Assembly (NCBI GenBank): GCA_022826645.1
Contig: JAJDUM010000024.1
Coordinates: forward strand, 20,119-84,118
Direction: 5' to 3'
Length of the DNA stretch: 64,000 bases
Source: Candidatus Poribacteria bacterium
GTDB lineage: Bacteria; Poribacteria; WGA-4E; PCPOR2b
The notes beneath the pieces were generated by a model. That model saw only the letters and a list, made by a program, of their open reading frames with translations, made no database searches and was not told where the DNA came from. The translations under genes and the position numbers were made by a program. Positions 36,719 to 44,935 of this stretch are shown one piece after another; position 1 is the stretch's first letter; each line of letters starts with the position of its first letter.

Positions 36719-37705
36719 TTATTGCGGGGAACATGAAACCGCTCTCCCTGTGCGGTCTGAGTCGTAAGCAGCTGCAAGGATCTGATTGGTCCGCAGTCCA
36801 TCTATTCCCGTGACGATCGGCTCCTCGTCCTCCGTCACACATCGCGCAAAGTGCTCAAATTGGTATTGGTATAGGTCTTCAAATGGAGAACTAACGGTTT
36901 GCGACTCGTCAGAGGTCGTGAGTTTAATCTTCCAGCCGTCATCATTGTAGACCCACACGCCCCCATCGGTGCCGTATATTTCGAGGACAAGATCACACCC
37001 CGCAGCAGCGAAACTGGTATCGACAAAGCCGTGAGCACCATTCTCAAAGCGCATCATAATTGTACCGGTCTCTTCGACATCATAACCGTGGAAGACGCTG
37101 TTACAGAACGCGCTGACTTGACTCACCTCTCCGACGATGTAGCGTAAGAGATCGACTCCGTGCGATCCCAGATCCATCAGAGATCCTCCGCCGCCCTGCT
37201 CTGGATTGCCGCGCCACGCTCCCGACGGAATTGGAAATGGTTTTAGGAACGGTGCCCGCCCTTGGACGATACCGCCCAAACGCCCTTCGGCGACCCAATT
37301 CTTTATCTGCCGGAAACAGGAGTGGAAACGGAACAGGAAACAGATCTGTAGATGGACACCGTTTGCTTGACAAGCATCAATCATCCGTTGGCACTCCGCT
37401 GCGTTCATCGCCATCGGTTTATCACAGAGGACGTGAAACCCCCGCTCGGCAGCTGCGATGACCTGGTCACAATGCAGGTACACGGGGGTTGACACATAGA
37501 TCGCATCCAACGCATCATCTGACAGAAGTTCCTCAACAGTTGTGTAAGGCACTTGCGCTCCGTGTTCTGTCGCAAGGCGTTGCGCACGCTCTCTATATCG
37601 AGATAGTAGCGCATGGAGCTCTGCACCTTCTGCTTTATCTATCGCTGGCATAGCCCTACGCTGTGCAACGCTTCCTGCGCCAAGCACTGCCCATTTTAAT
37701 GCCAT
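36719..37705 (-). CDS. Gfo/Idh/MocA-family oxidoreductase (DKP type)
   Basis: 328 residues from the ATG at 37705, with AAGGAG upstream. Rossmann motif VLGAGSVAQRR, YVSTPVYLH, and catalytic-lysine motif LCDKPMAMN. The C-terminal domain has GGSLMDLGSHGVDLLRYIVG, in which the histidine (GSHGVD) is the usual catalytic acid/base position. It stands alone on its strand, with groES downstream. It probably oxidises a sugar or cyclitol. Confidence 0.88.
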   Translation of the reverse strand: MALKWAVLGAGSVAQRRAMPAIDKAEGAELHALLSRYRERAQRLATEHGAQVPYTTVEELLSDDALDAIYVSTPVYLHCDQVIAAAERGFHVLCDKPMAMNAAECQRMIDACQANGVHLQICFLFRFHSCFRQIKNWVAEGRLGGIVQGRAPFLKPFPIPSGAWRGNPEQGGGGSLMDLGSHGVDLLRYIVGEVSQVSAFCNSVFHGYDVEETGTIMMRFENGAHGFVDTSFAAAGCDLVLEIYGTDGGVWVYNDDGWKIKLTTSDESQTVSSPFEDLYQYQFEHFARCVTEDEEPIVTGIDGLRTNQILAAAYDSDRTGRAVSCSPQ

Positions 37706-37842
37706 ATCTGACTCCTTCATAGTCACGAATTCCACAAGGTCGAGAGCGGATCACACCTCATTGAAGGTTGGTGTCGAATCCCTCCATCGGTGTGGACAGT
37801 CCTGACTCTTGGAATTAATATTGCCGGTATCGAATTTTTAGG

Positions 37843-37871
37843 TTGAGAATAACGAAACGAATTGGTATAAT
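37843..37871 (+). promoter_or_regulatory. Consensus promoter upstream of rpsU
   Basis: TTGAGA (37843-37848), 17-bp spacer, TATAAT (37866-37871). It is about 260 bp upstream of rpsU and 15 bp upstream of the short ORF at 37887. Confidence 0.72.
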
Positions 37872-37886
37872 AGAGAGCAGTACTTC

Positions 37887-37934
37887 ATGAGATTAAACTT
37901 GGGAGATCAGCTCGACAGGTACGAGATTATTTAG
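37887..37934 (+). pseudogene. Short ORF resembling the N-terminus of a Ser/Thr kinase
   Basis: 15 codons, MRLNLGDQLDRYEII then TAG. The LGDQLDRYEII stretch is similar to the opening of Hanks-type bacterial Ser/Thr kinases, but the glycine loop that should follow is not in frame. It could be a leader peptide or the stump of a kinase gene. Confidence 0.35.
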
Positions 37935-38130
37935 CACCAACGATTGGATATTACCCAAATCTGATCGGCATGAGAGTTTGGAAAGCTACCGGCGACTTCT
38001 GTTCCGCCGCTGTCTATGCGGGTGTTGAATTAACTTAGGCCTTTTCACGATTATTCATGTCACGCTTTCTGCACAACCTGTCAGTGACTGCTAAAACCCC
38101 AAGAACTGAAAGGGGGGTAGGTTTAATACA

Positions 38131-38331
38131 ATGATTCATGTCAGAGTTGAACCGGACGAAACACTTGATAGAGCACTTGCTCGCTTCAAGAAAATATGCG
38201 GCAAAGCAGGTATCGTCACGGAGATTAGACGACGCAGCTTCTATGAGAAGCCGAGCGAAAAACGCCGCCGCCTGGAACTGAAACGGCAACGAAAGAACAA
38301 GATTCGGACTTTTCACAGTAGGCAACGATAG
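38131..38331 (+). CDS. rpsU: 30S ribosomal protein bS21
   Basis: 66 residues, usual size. Basic protein of the small ribosomal subunit, needed for mRNA binding at initiation. Recognised by DETLDRALARFKKICGKAGI, SFYEKPSEKRRRLELKRQR and an arginine-rich tail. GGGGGG/TAGG lies upstream of the ATG. Its neighbours give no operon partner. A long structured hairpin follows downstream. Confidence 0.95.
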   Translation: MIHVRVEPDETLDRALARFKKICGKAGIVTEIRRRSFYEKPSEKRRRLELKRQRKNKIRTFHSRQR

Positions 38332-38334
38332 AGG

Positions 38335-38711
38335 TACTTAACTGACCTGACTAACGTTGTAACAGAATTGGCTGTGGCATCGGTATATTTTGTCACCCAG
38401 ATCTAAATCAGAAGGCATATATATTTCTCATGGATGATCGACAGGTATTCGATTGAGTAAATGTATATGCCTTTTTTTTATTCATGCTAAGAGTTCGTGG
38501 AATGCACAACCTATGAAACCAACTCCCTCGCAATGTGTTTACCCGGAAATCGCCCCCTAAAAGTTTAGCACATCTATTCGCCTATTGCACTCCGTTTTTG
38601 CGCGCTACAATCCGTTCGATCTATATTACTAGTCCAACGATGTTAGTCGTCTAGCTAACAGGGGCAAGGGTTTAATGAGAGTACATGATATCGATACCGA
38701 GGAGTATCATG
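38335..38711. other. Gap with terminator after rpsU
   Basis: About 370 bp, holding the long hairpin at 38413-38479. The rest (38480-38711) shows only a small palindrome TGTTAG / CTAACA near 38641 and a Shine-Dalgarno for the next gene. Confidence 0.5.
38413..38479 (+). terminator. Long-stem terminator of rpsU
   Basis: AGGCATATATATTT (38413-38426) pairs with AAATGTATATGCCT (38459-38472). The stem extends inward through CTCA / TGAG and a second ATCGA / TCGAT helix. It is followed by a run of T. Unusually long and branched for a terminator. Confidence 0.75.
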
Positions 38712-40172
38712 ATGAAAACGATTATCATTTTATTCATTATTGGATTGACCGGAGTCTTGTTAAGTTGTGGCGATGATACAGAAGAGACTACTTCGGTAGA
38801 AATCCCGATCCTGCTCAAGAATGTGACGGCGGAAGGAACGTACTCAGTCAGTGTAACGATAACGGGCACCGGAATGAAGCCGATAAGCGTAGAGCAAGAT
38901 CTGATTATTCAGCCGGATAGGGATACCGTTCACATCACAATTGATGACGTTCCCCGCGACGGGGAATGGGATGTCAGAATTGACATGCGCCTCAGTTCAA
39001 AAGATGAGACCGTTGTTTATCAGGGACACGGTCAGCTACTCCTTTCAGGTGACAACCTTGTCAATGTCTCGCCTATCACGGTGAATTCTACTGAACATCA
39101 ATATGTTGCAAAATTTGAATTAACCAGCGATGTAAGGTTAACAGAGGAGGGGTATCTGAAGAATGCACATATCGCCGTCGACGCGAGTCAATCAGAAGAT
39201 ACGATTTACGGTATCTCCGCTGTCAAGTGGGATTGGGGAGATGGAGAACAGACCGGATATAGTCAAGAATTGACCGCCAAGCATACCTACATTAAAACGG
39301 GAGACTATCTCGTTACACTCACTGTGAAAAACAACGCACCTGTTCCTGAAAGCACGGTGTATCAAAGGGTAGTCACGGTTGCGGTTGAGCAAGAGATACG
39401 TTTTGAAACGGATGGAGCCGTCATGCATCTGATTCCTGCCGGAGACTTTGAGATGGGCGACCATTTTGGAGAGGGACAAAGCGATGAACGTCCGGTTCAC
39501 TCGGTTTATCTAGATGCCTTCTATATGGACGAGACAGAGGTTACTAACGCTATGTACAGGACATTTGTTGAGGCAACTGGATATAGCAATATACCATTCC
39601 ACTGGAACAAGGCAGGGGATCTAGGGCGCTTGGGCAAACCTCATTTTCCGGTCATCTATGTGACCTGGTATGACGCGATGGCGTATGCGCAATGGGCGGG
39701 CAAACGGCTGCCAACGGAAGCTGAATGGGAATATGCTGCACGAGGCGGACGAGTCGGTGGGCGATATCCGTGGGGGAATGAAGTTAGCCATGCGCAAGCC
39801 AATTATAGCGGAGAAATTGAACCTGACATATGGTATTGGCCCGCACCTGTTAAGAGATTCCCTTCCAATGATTTCGGTTTGTACGATATGGCGGGCAATG
39901 TATGGGAGTGGTGTATGGATGAATATGATAAAGATTTCTACAGTACGAGCCCGAGAAATAATCCTGTGGCCGGTGGCTGGATATCCTTAGACGATGATAA
40001 CTTTCGCACCTTGGTCTCGCATCGTGCCTGGCGTGGAGGTGCATGGGACGGTGGACCAACAAGTATAACCGTAAGCAACCGTTCTAAATCTGCCCCCAAC
40101 TTGCGTTACTTGAAAACAGGTTTCCGTTGCGTTTTTCCGTTAAACTCTCAACCATCGGAAGAGGTCCGTTAA
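38712..40172 (+). CDS. PKD-FGE (SUMF1-like) lipoprotein
   Basis: 486 residues from the ATG at 38712 (GAGGAG 7 bp upstream; an ATG one codon earlier is also possible). Lipoprotein signal ending LLSC. A PKD domain at about 130-235 has DWGDGEQTGYS and KHTYIKTGDYLVTLTVK. A formylglycine-generating-enzyme-like domain covers about 245-480: PAGDFEMGDHF, MDETEVTNAMYRTFVE, KRLPTEAEWEYAARGG, GLYDMAGNVWEWC. The cysteine pair that real FGE uses is absent in WRGGAWDGGPTSITVSN, so it should not make formylglycine. It is more likely an extracellular carbohydrate- or protein-binding lectin-type fold. Confidence 0.85.
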   Translation: MKTIIILFIIGLTGVLLSCGDDTEETTSVEIPILLKNVTAEGTYSVSVTITGTGMKPISVEQDLIIQPDRDTVHITIDDVPRDGEWDVRIDMRLSSKDETVVYQGHGQLLLSGDNLVNVSPITVNSTEHQYVAKFELTSDVRLTEEGYLKNAHIAVDASQSEDTIYGISAVKWDWGDGEQTGYSQELTAKHTYIKTGDYLVTLTVKNNAPVPESTVYQRVVTVAVEQEIRFETDGAVMHLIPAGDFEMGDHFGEGQSDERPVHSVYLDAFYMDETEVTNAMYRTFVEATGYSNIPFHWNKAGDLGRLGKPHFPVIYVTWYDAMAYAQWAGKRLPTEAEWEYAARGGRVGGRYPWGNEVSHAQANYSGEIEPDIWYWPAPVKRFPSNDFGLYDMAGNVWEWCMDEYDKDFYSTSPRNNPVAGGWISLDDDNFRTLVSHRAWRGGAWDGGPTSITVSNRSKSAPNLRYLKTGFRCVFPLNSQPSEEVR

Positions 40173-40231
40173 CATGCAAGTGTGACTCATGTTTAGGGAC
40201 GAGATTTCGATGCTTCTCTTGCCAGATGAAA

Positions 40232-41392
40232 CTATCTGTTAGTCGGTTTTTGGCGGAAACGATCGTACTTGGCATCGGCAAGCAAATCGTTGAGATATAG
40301 GCGTTCCCCGTTAAGTTGATCGGAGACATTCGCGCCAAGCACAGCAGCGAGGCTATTCATGCTACTCGCGAAGGTACTCCGCAGCTGCCCTGAATCCCCT
40401 GTTTCAATTGCCTTGAGAAAAGCGCGACTGATCTGCTCTGTTGGGTCCACAGGTGGCCCGATCGGTAGCGTGTGACGAACCGATTCTGCTGATGGGGTTT
40501 GTGCTGGTGGATAGGGACCATTGTAGTAGTAGGCGACTACATCGTCCCCCTCAAACTTCAGATGTCCGTGTGTCCAGAGCACACTCTCGTAGCCATCGCT
40601 ATAGTAGGTTCGGCGGAGCCGGGACAGGATCAGATTCGCAATGCATCCACACTCAAAGCCGTATCTTACGCTGTAGGCGTAGGGGTTGTTCCCACCGTCA
40701 ACGACATCTGCGGCATCGCGATGGACGTAGCTTGCTTCCACCCATGAAATGTCACCAAACCAGTACCGCATAAGATCGGTTTGGTGGATCCCGCCTTCCA
40801 CAACGGTTGCTCCAGACCACTCATAGTTTGCTGTCCACACGCGGTTGGCAGGACCTCCGAGTGTTTCGGTCTTTGTGTGCTTGGTCGAATGACCTTCCAG
40901 TGAACCGTTTACTATGGAAGTGCTCATCACAGGCTGCTTATCCGCAAGAAATTCCTGGACAGCCTCGTATCGGGCATCGTAGCGCTGTTGGAAGCCTACT
41001 GTGGAGATCACACCGCTTTCCTTTATGGCACACTCCATGTCAATGGCTTCGTTCAGGTACAGGCTCATCGGTTTCTCAGCGAAAATATGCACGCCCGCAT
41101 TCGCTGCTTGGAGGATTTCGCCATTGTGTACCCCCGGCGGCAGAGCGAAATAGATAGCGTCCAACGATTGTTCCGCTAGGGTCGTCCCAAAATCTGTCGC
41201 AGTGTGGATGTCGTCAATTTGAAATCCGTCCACATATCCTTGGATTTTCGCCTCATTCAGGTTATCCTCGAAGGCATCAATTAGCGCGGCGATCTTGACA
41301 ACTCCCTCGCTTTGAAGTTTCCACAGTGCGCTCAGGTGCTGTAGTCCGCGCTGTCCGAGGCCGATGATCCCAACGTGAATTGGTTGGCTCAT
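40232..41392 (-). CDS. Gfo/Idh/MocA-family oxidoreductase (EKP type)
   Basis: 386 residues. Rossmann motif HVGIIGLGQRGLQHLSA, YFALPPGVHN, and the canonical catalytic motif FAEKPMSL. A histidine at about 207 in VVEGGIHQTDLMRYWFG fits the catalytic position. Upstream AAGGAA supports the ATG at 41392. It heads off the minus-strand group of CMD-family protein, IlvD/Edd dehydratase and amidohydrolase, so a role in sugar-acid breakdown is likely. It converges with the PKD-FGE gene. Confidence 0.9.
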   Translation of the reverse strand: MSQPIHVGIIGLGQRGLQHLSALWKLQSEGVVKIAALIDAFEDNLNEAKIQGYVDGFQIDDIHTATDFGTTLAEQSLDAIYFALPPGVHNGEILQAANAGVHIFAEKPMSLYLNEAIDMECAIKESGVISTVGFQQRYDARYEAVQEFLADKQPVMSTSIVNGSLEGHSTKHTKTETLGGPANRVWTANYEWSGATVVEGGIHQTDLMRYWFGDISWVEASYVHRDAADVVDGGNNPYAYSVRYGFECGCIANLILSRLRRTYYSDGYESVLWTHGHLKFEGDDVVAYYYNGPYPPAQTPSAESVRHTLPIGPPVDPTEQISRAFLKAIETGDSGQLRSTFASSMNSLAAVLGANVSDQLNGERLYLNDLLADAKYDRFRQKPTNR

Positions 41393-41450
41393 ATACAGTT
41401 CCTTTCGTCAACAATAAGTATCTGAAGTCCGCCCTTGAATACAGCGCAAG

Positions 41451-41828
41451 TTACGTATCTGACGCCTTGAAGATCTCAGCCGTTTTTTCTAGGCCATCCC
41501 ATGCAGCGGCAAACCCGGCATACGCAGCCACTTGAAAAAATACTTCAATGATTTCCGCTTTCGTCGCACCGTTATTCAGCGCCATTTCAATGTTAAGTTC
41601 TAAGGCATTCACCCGACCTAAAGCCGCCAAAACCGCAATGCTACAAAGACTGCGCGTCCTTAAATCCAAGTTGGGACGACTCCAGATTTCACCGCCAACA
41701 GTCCCCATTACGCACCTTTCAAAGTCCGGGGATAACGCCTTAAATTTCTCTCTTAACGCATCTATCTTATCCTGACCGACCATTTTTGAAAACTGTTCAA
41801 CACCCTTCTGATATTGTTCATCGAGCAT
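41451..41828 (-). CDS. Carboxymuconolactone decarboxylase (CMD)-family protein
   Basis: 125 residues, helical. The family includes gamma-carboxymuconolactone decarboxylase, and this protein has the RTRSLCSIAVLAALG, EIIEVFFQVAAYAGFAAAW pattern. The catalytic-type histidine of classical members is not in its place: LELNIEMALNNG reads N where H is common. There is no CxxC, so it is not an AhpD-like peroxidase. AAGGAG precedes the start. Lies between Gfo/Idh and dehydratase genes. Confidence 0.8.
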   Translation of the reverse strand: MLDEQYQKGVEQFSKMVGQDKIDALREKFKALSPDFERCVMGTVGGEIWSRPNLDLRTRSLCSIAVLAALGRVNALELNIEMALNNGATKAEIIEVFFQVAAYAGFAAAWDGLEKTAEIFKASDT

Positions 41829-41879
41829 TCCGTTTTTCTCCTTTGATGATGTGACACCTTCGGAAGTATTGCGGTCTGA

Positions 41880-43574
41880 TTAGAGGAAATCGAAGTCGCA
41901 GCCGAGGTGCGCCTGTTCGATGTGCTGGGTATATAACAACCCGTAGCCCCGCTGGAAGTGGGATTTAGGCAACACAAGCCGTTCGTTTCGTTTTGCTAAT
42001 TCGGCTTCATCTACTAATAGCTCCAAACGCTTGGTTGGAACATCTAACTCAATCATATCTCCATCTCGTACCAACGCCAACGGTCCTCCGACAGCTGCTT
42101 CGGGGGCGATGTGAAGAACGATCGTGCCGAATGCAGTTCCGCTCATCCGCGCATCCGAGATACGAACCATGTCTCTCACACCGGCACGCAAGAGTTTCTT
42201 CGGAATTGGCAGATAGCCTGCTTCCGGCATCCCGGGACCTCCGATGGGACCCGCATTCTGCAGGACGATGACATGATCTGGGGTGACCGGCAGATCGGGA
42301 TCGTCAATACGCTGGTGCAGATCATCAAGGGACTTGAAGACGACAGCTGGACCACGATGTGTTAGCAGATCGGGTGAAGCAGCCGAACGCTTAATCACCG
42401 CGCCTTGCGGGGCTAAGTTTCCAAAAAGACTGGCGAGCGTTCCAGATTCAAACAGCGGTTCCGTCCTGGATGTGATGACATCCTGCCAAGCTGGTGGATC
42501 GGGCACCATTGAGAGATTTTCTCTAATGGTATTCCCGAGCACCGTCTGAGCATCTCGGTGGAGGACATCTTCGAGTAACTTCATCACCACAGGAATCCCA
42601 CCGGCTTTAAAGAGATCTTCCATGTAATACTCCCCGCTCGGTTTGAGATTTACCAAAACAGGAGTCTCATCGCTGAGTCGATCAAAATGGGTGAGATCAA
42701 GTTGGATCCCGAGTCGCCGTGCGATTGCAGTCAGGTGGATAACACCATTCGTCGAACCGCCAATCGCCATAAGGACACGGATAGCATTCTCAAAGGACTG
42801 TTCTGTCAGCAGCTTCGATGGTCTCAGGTCGTTTTTTATCATCGAGACAATCGTCCTGCCCGTCGCTTCCGCATGGCGGCGGCGTTCCGCCATGACTGCG
42901 GGAATAGCAGCCCCACCGGGTAACATCAATCCGAGCGCCTCTGCCAACGCTGCCATTGTGCTAGCGGTGCCCATCACCATACAGGTCCCAGTGCTGGAGC
43001 ACAAGCGACTTTCGACCTCCTCTACCTCGGCGGCATCCAAGCGTCCAGCGCGATACTCACCCCAGAATCGGCGGCAATCCGTGCAAGCCCCGAGTCGCTC
43101 GCCTTGATAATCGCCGGTGATCATCGGTCCCGAAACCAGACAAATTGCCGGACGATCTGCACTTATCGCTCCCATCAGTTGTGCAGGTACGGTCTTATCA
43201 CACCCACCCAACAATACCACACCATCCATCGGTTGGGCGCGAATCATCTCCTCCGTATCCATCGCCATCAGGTTACGGAACATCATTGTGGTCGGCGCGG
43301 TGAACATCTCCCCAAGCGAGATTGTCGGGAACTCAATCGGCAACCCACCGTGAAATAACACCCCTCGCTTCACGGCTTCGATAAGGTCCGCAAAGTTGTG
43401 ATGACAGCTATTGAAGCCGCTGAAAGTATTGATGATACCAACGATCGGGCGTTCCAGTTCCGCATCCGAATACCCCATCGCTTTCGCGAACGCCTTGCGG
43501 ATGTAGACGCTGAATTCAGGATCGCCGTAGTTTGTTAAGCCTCTTTTCAGACCTGATGCATTTCTTGTTTGCAT
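41880..43574 (-). CDS. IlvD/Edd-family dehydratase (sugar-acid dehydratase type)
   Basis: 564 residues. Fe-S cluster dehydratases convert dihydroxy acids to 2-keto acids (dihydroxyacid or sugar-acid dehydratase). Probable cluster cysteines: NSCHHNF, GGCDKTVPAQLMG and STGTCMVMGTA. The stretch GACTDCRRFWGEYRAGRL is like the pentonate dehydratase branch and unlike IlvD proper, so L-arabonate, D-xylonate or D-fuconate-type substrates are more likely than branched-chain acid synthesis. The start is 4 bp past the amidohydrolase stop, without a good Shine-Dalgarno, so translation is coupled. Confidence 0.87.
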   Translation of the reverse strand: MQTRNASGLKRGLTNYGDPEFSVYIRKAFAKAMGYSDAELERPIVGIINTFSGFNSCHHNFADLIEAVKRGVLFHGGLPIEFPTISLGEMFTAPTTMMFRNLMAMDTEEMIRAQPMDGVVLLGGCDKTVPAQLMGAISADRPAICLVSGPMITGDYQGERLGACTDCRRFWGEYRAGRLDAAEVEEVESRLCSSTGTCMVMGTASTMAALAEALGLMLPGGAAIPAVMAERRRHAEATGRTIVSMIKNDLRPSKLLTEQSFENAIRVLMAIGGSTNGVIHLTAIARRLGIQLDLTHFDRLSDETPVLVNLKPSGEYYMEDLFKAGGIPVVMKLLEDVLHRDAQTVLGNTIRENLSMVPDPPAWQDVITSRTEPLFESGTLASLFGNLAPQGAVIKRSAASPDLLTHRGPAVVFKSLDDLHQRIDDPDLPVTPDHVIVLQNAGPIGGPGMPEAGYLPIPKKLLRAGVRDMVRISDARMSGTAFGTIVLHIAPEAAVGGPLALVRDGDMIELDVPTKRLELLVDEAELAKRNERLVLPKSHFQRGYGLLYTQHIEQAHLGCDFDFL

Positions 43575-43578
43575 AGTA

Positions 43579-44613
43579 TCACGCGTCTTGTAGGTCTATC
43601 CGGTATACGCGGGTCGCGGTATCATGAAACATAGCAGCGCGTTCGTCTGCTGAGTAGCCAGAGGATAGTCGCTTGAATGCGTTATACATCACGTTGTAGG
43701 AATACGAAACCTTATCCACCGGGAAGTTGCTCTCAAACATACAGCGGTCCGGACCGAACTGCTCGATACAGTAATTCATCAGGGGTGCCCTATCCGATGC
43801 GAGTTCTTCCGAACCAGCGGGTGTTTCCCGTTCGTGCCAGTCGAAACCGGTTCGGGGCATTCCGATACCCCCAAGTTTCACGTTGATATTGGGGCACTCC
43901 GCGACCGCAGCGATCCCGTTCCGCCAAGTAGTAAGCACCTCGTCGTCACAGTTAGCATACGGACCTACCCGGAGTAACCCTCCAATATGGTTAAGAATGA
44001 TGGTTAAGTCAGGCACTGCTCTGGCGAAGTCTGCTAATTCGGGCAGCTGCGGGAAGTACATCCAAGCCTCAAAAGAGAATCCCATACCTGCGAGGACACG
44101 CGCTCCAGCCCGGAAATTGTCAGTAGCCAGCTGCCCTGCCATTCTGTGAGCGCTCGTGTTTTCGATTTCAGGATGGGGGTCCCAGGTTACGGCATGGCGG
44201 ATACCACGAAACCGGTTAGGACTGGCTGCCTGCAACGCCTGGAGGACAGGCTCAACGCGCTCTCCAAGGTTCAGGTTAGCGTGACCGACAATCGCTGCCG
44301 CAGCTCGGCAGGGACCGTATAGCCCACTTGCACTGGCCGCAGCTAAGCCCTGCACAAATTCGACTTCACCCACCGGACGCATCTCCTCCGGTCCATCTGC
44401 ACAGTACATCGCTCTTGCCTCAACAAACACGGTGGAACGTACGTTGTGACCGCTGTTCACGTCATCGGCGAGTTCATGAAGTAGATATCGTTGATAAGGA
44501 ACACGCTCCGTCCGAAAGTCCCAGAAATGGTGATGCGGATCACATATAGGAATCTCCGGTTCTAAGGTTGGTTCTGGGCTTAGAGCAAGCCAGTCATTAC
44601 CTCCAAATGGCAT
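43579..44613 (-). CDS. Amidohydrolase-2 family hydrolase (lactonase-like)
   Basis: 344 residues. TIM-barrel metal-dependent hydrolase of the amidohydrolase_2 group. N-terminal ICDPHHHFWD supplies HxH, IILNHIGGLL the next histidine, and CMFESNFPVDK an acidic ligand region. Related members are 2-pyrone-4,6-dicarboxylate lactonase and L-fuconolactonase. With the coupled IlvD/Edd dehydratase this suggests sugar lactone to sugar acid to keto acid. GGAGG is 8 bp upstream of the start. First gene of the minus-strand group. Confidence 0.85.
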   Translation of the reverse strand: MPFGGNDWLALSPEPTLEPEIPICDPHHHFWDFRTERVPYQRYLLHELADDVNSGHNVRSTVFVEARAMYCADGPEEMRPVGEVEFVQGLAAASASGLYGPCRAAAAIVGHANLNLGERVEPVLQALQAASPNRFRGIRHAVTWDPHPEIENTSAHRMAGQLATDNFRAGARVLAGMGFSFEAWMYFPQLPELADFARAVPDLTIILNHIGGLLRVGPYANCDDEVLTTWRNGIAAVAECPNINVKLGGIGMPRTGFDWHERETPAGSEELASDRAPLMNYCIEQFGPDRCMFESNFPVDKVSYSYNVMYNAFKRLSSGYSADERAAMFHDTATRVYRIDLQDA

Positions 44614-44692
44614 AAAAGCACCTCCGTTGTAATATGCTGAGTTTTATATGATGGACAGACGATAATGTGGTAATAAGAAGTTATAGATATTT

Positions 44693-44701
44693 ATTATACC
44701 A
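44693..44701 (-). promoter_or_regulatory. Extended -10 promoter candidate for amidohydrolase operon
   Basis: On the minus strand TGGTATAAT, a TGn extension plus a perfect TATAAT, about 80 bp upstream of the amidohydrolase start. No good -35 is seen. Confidence 0.4.
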
Positions 44702-44756
44702 CTCTTTCTCAATATTAGGGATAAAACAGTGGAATTACAAACGTATCGCATTTTTG

Positions 44757-44785
44757 TTGTAAAATTGAAGAATCGCTGATAAGAT
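44757..44785 (+). promoter_or_regulatory. Promoter candidate for the GTPase gene
   Basis: TTGTAA (44757-44762), 17-bp spacer, TAAGAT (44780-44785), about 150 bp upstream of the GTPase start. Confidence 0.4.
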
Positions 44786-44935
44786 AATCGTGGGGATTTC
44801 AGAGCGGAAACTTTGTTTTTGGGGTATGCTTGGTAGCGTTGACTCCAAGCGTTGAGTGCATGTGAATTTTTCTTCCTGATGCGAGTTTAATCTGCTTAAA
44901 CCGTACTTTTGATTTCCAGATATGGAGTACGCACT

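Larger units (their letters stand above)
37706..38130. other. Promoter region and long leader of rpsU
   Basis: 425 bp. It holds a strong promoter at 37843-37871, a 15-codon ORF at 37887-37934 and about 196 bp of untranslated leader to the rpsU start. No other coding frame. Confidence 0.55.
44614..44935. other. Divergent promoter region
   Basis: 322 bp between divergently transcribed amidohydrolase and GTPase genes. It holds the two promoter-like sites listed at 44693 and 44757. AT-rich, no coding frame. Confidence 0.5.

Noticed and set aside
37887..37934. Functional kinase gene
   Set aside because: The frame stops after 15 codons and no glycine-rich loop or catalytic motif follows in any frame, so it is at best a stub or leader peptide.
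38712..40172. Active formylglycine-generating enzyme
   Set aside because: The redox cysteines required for formylglycine formation are absent.
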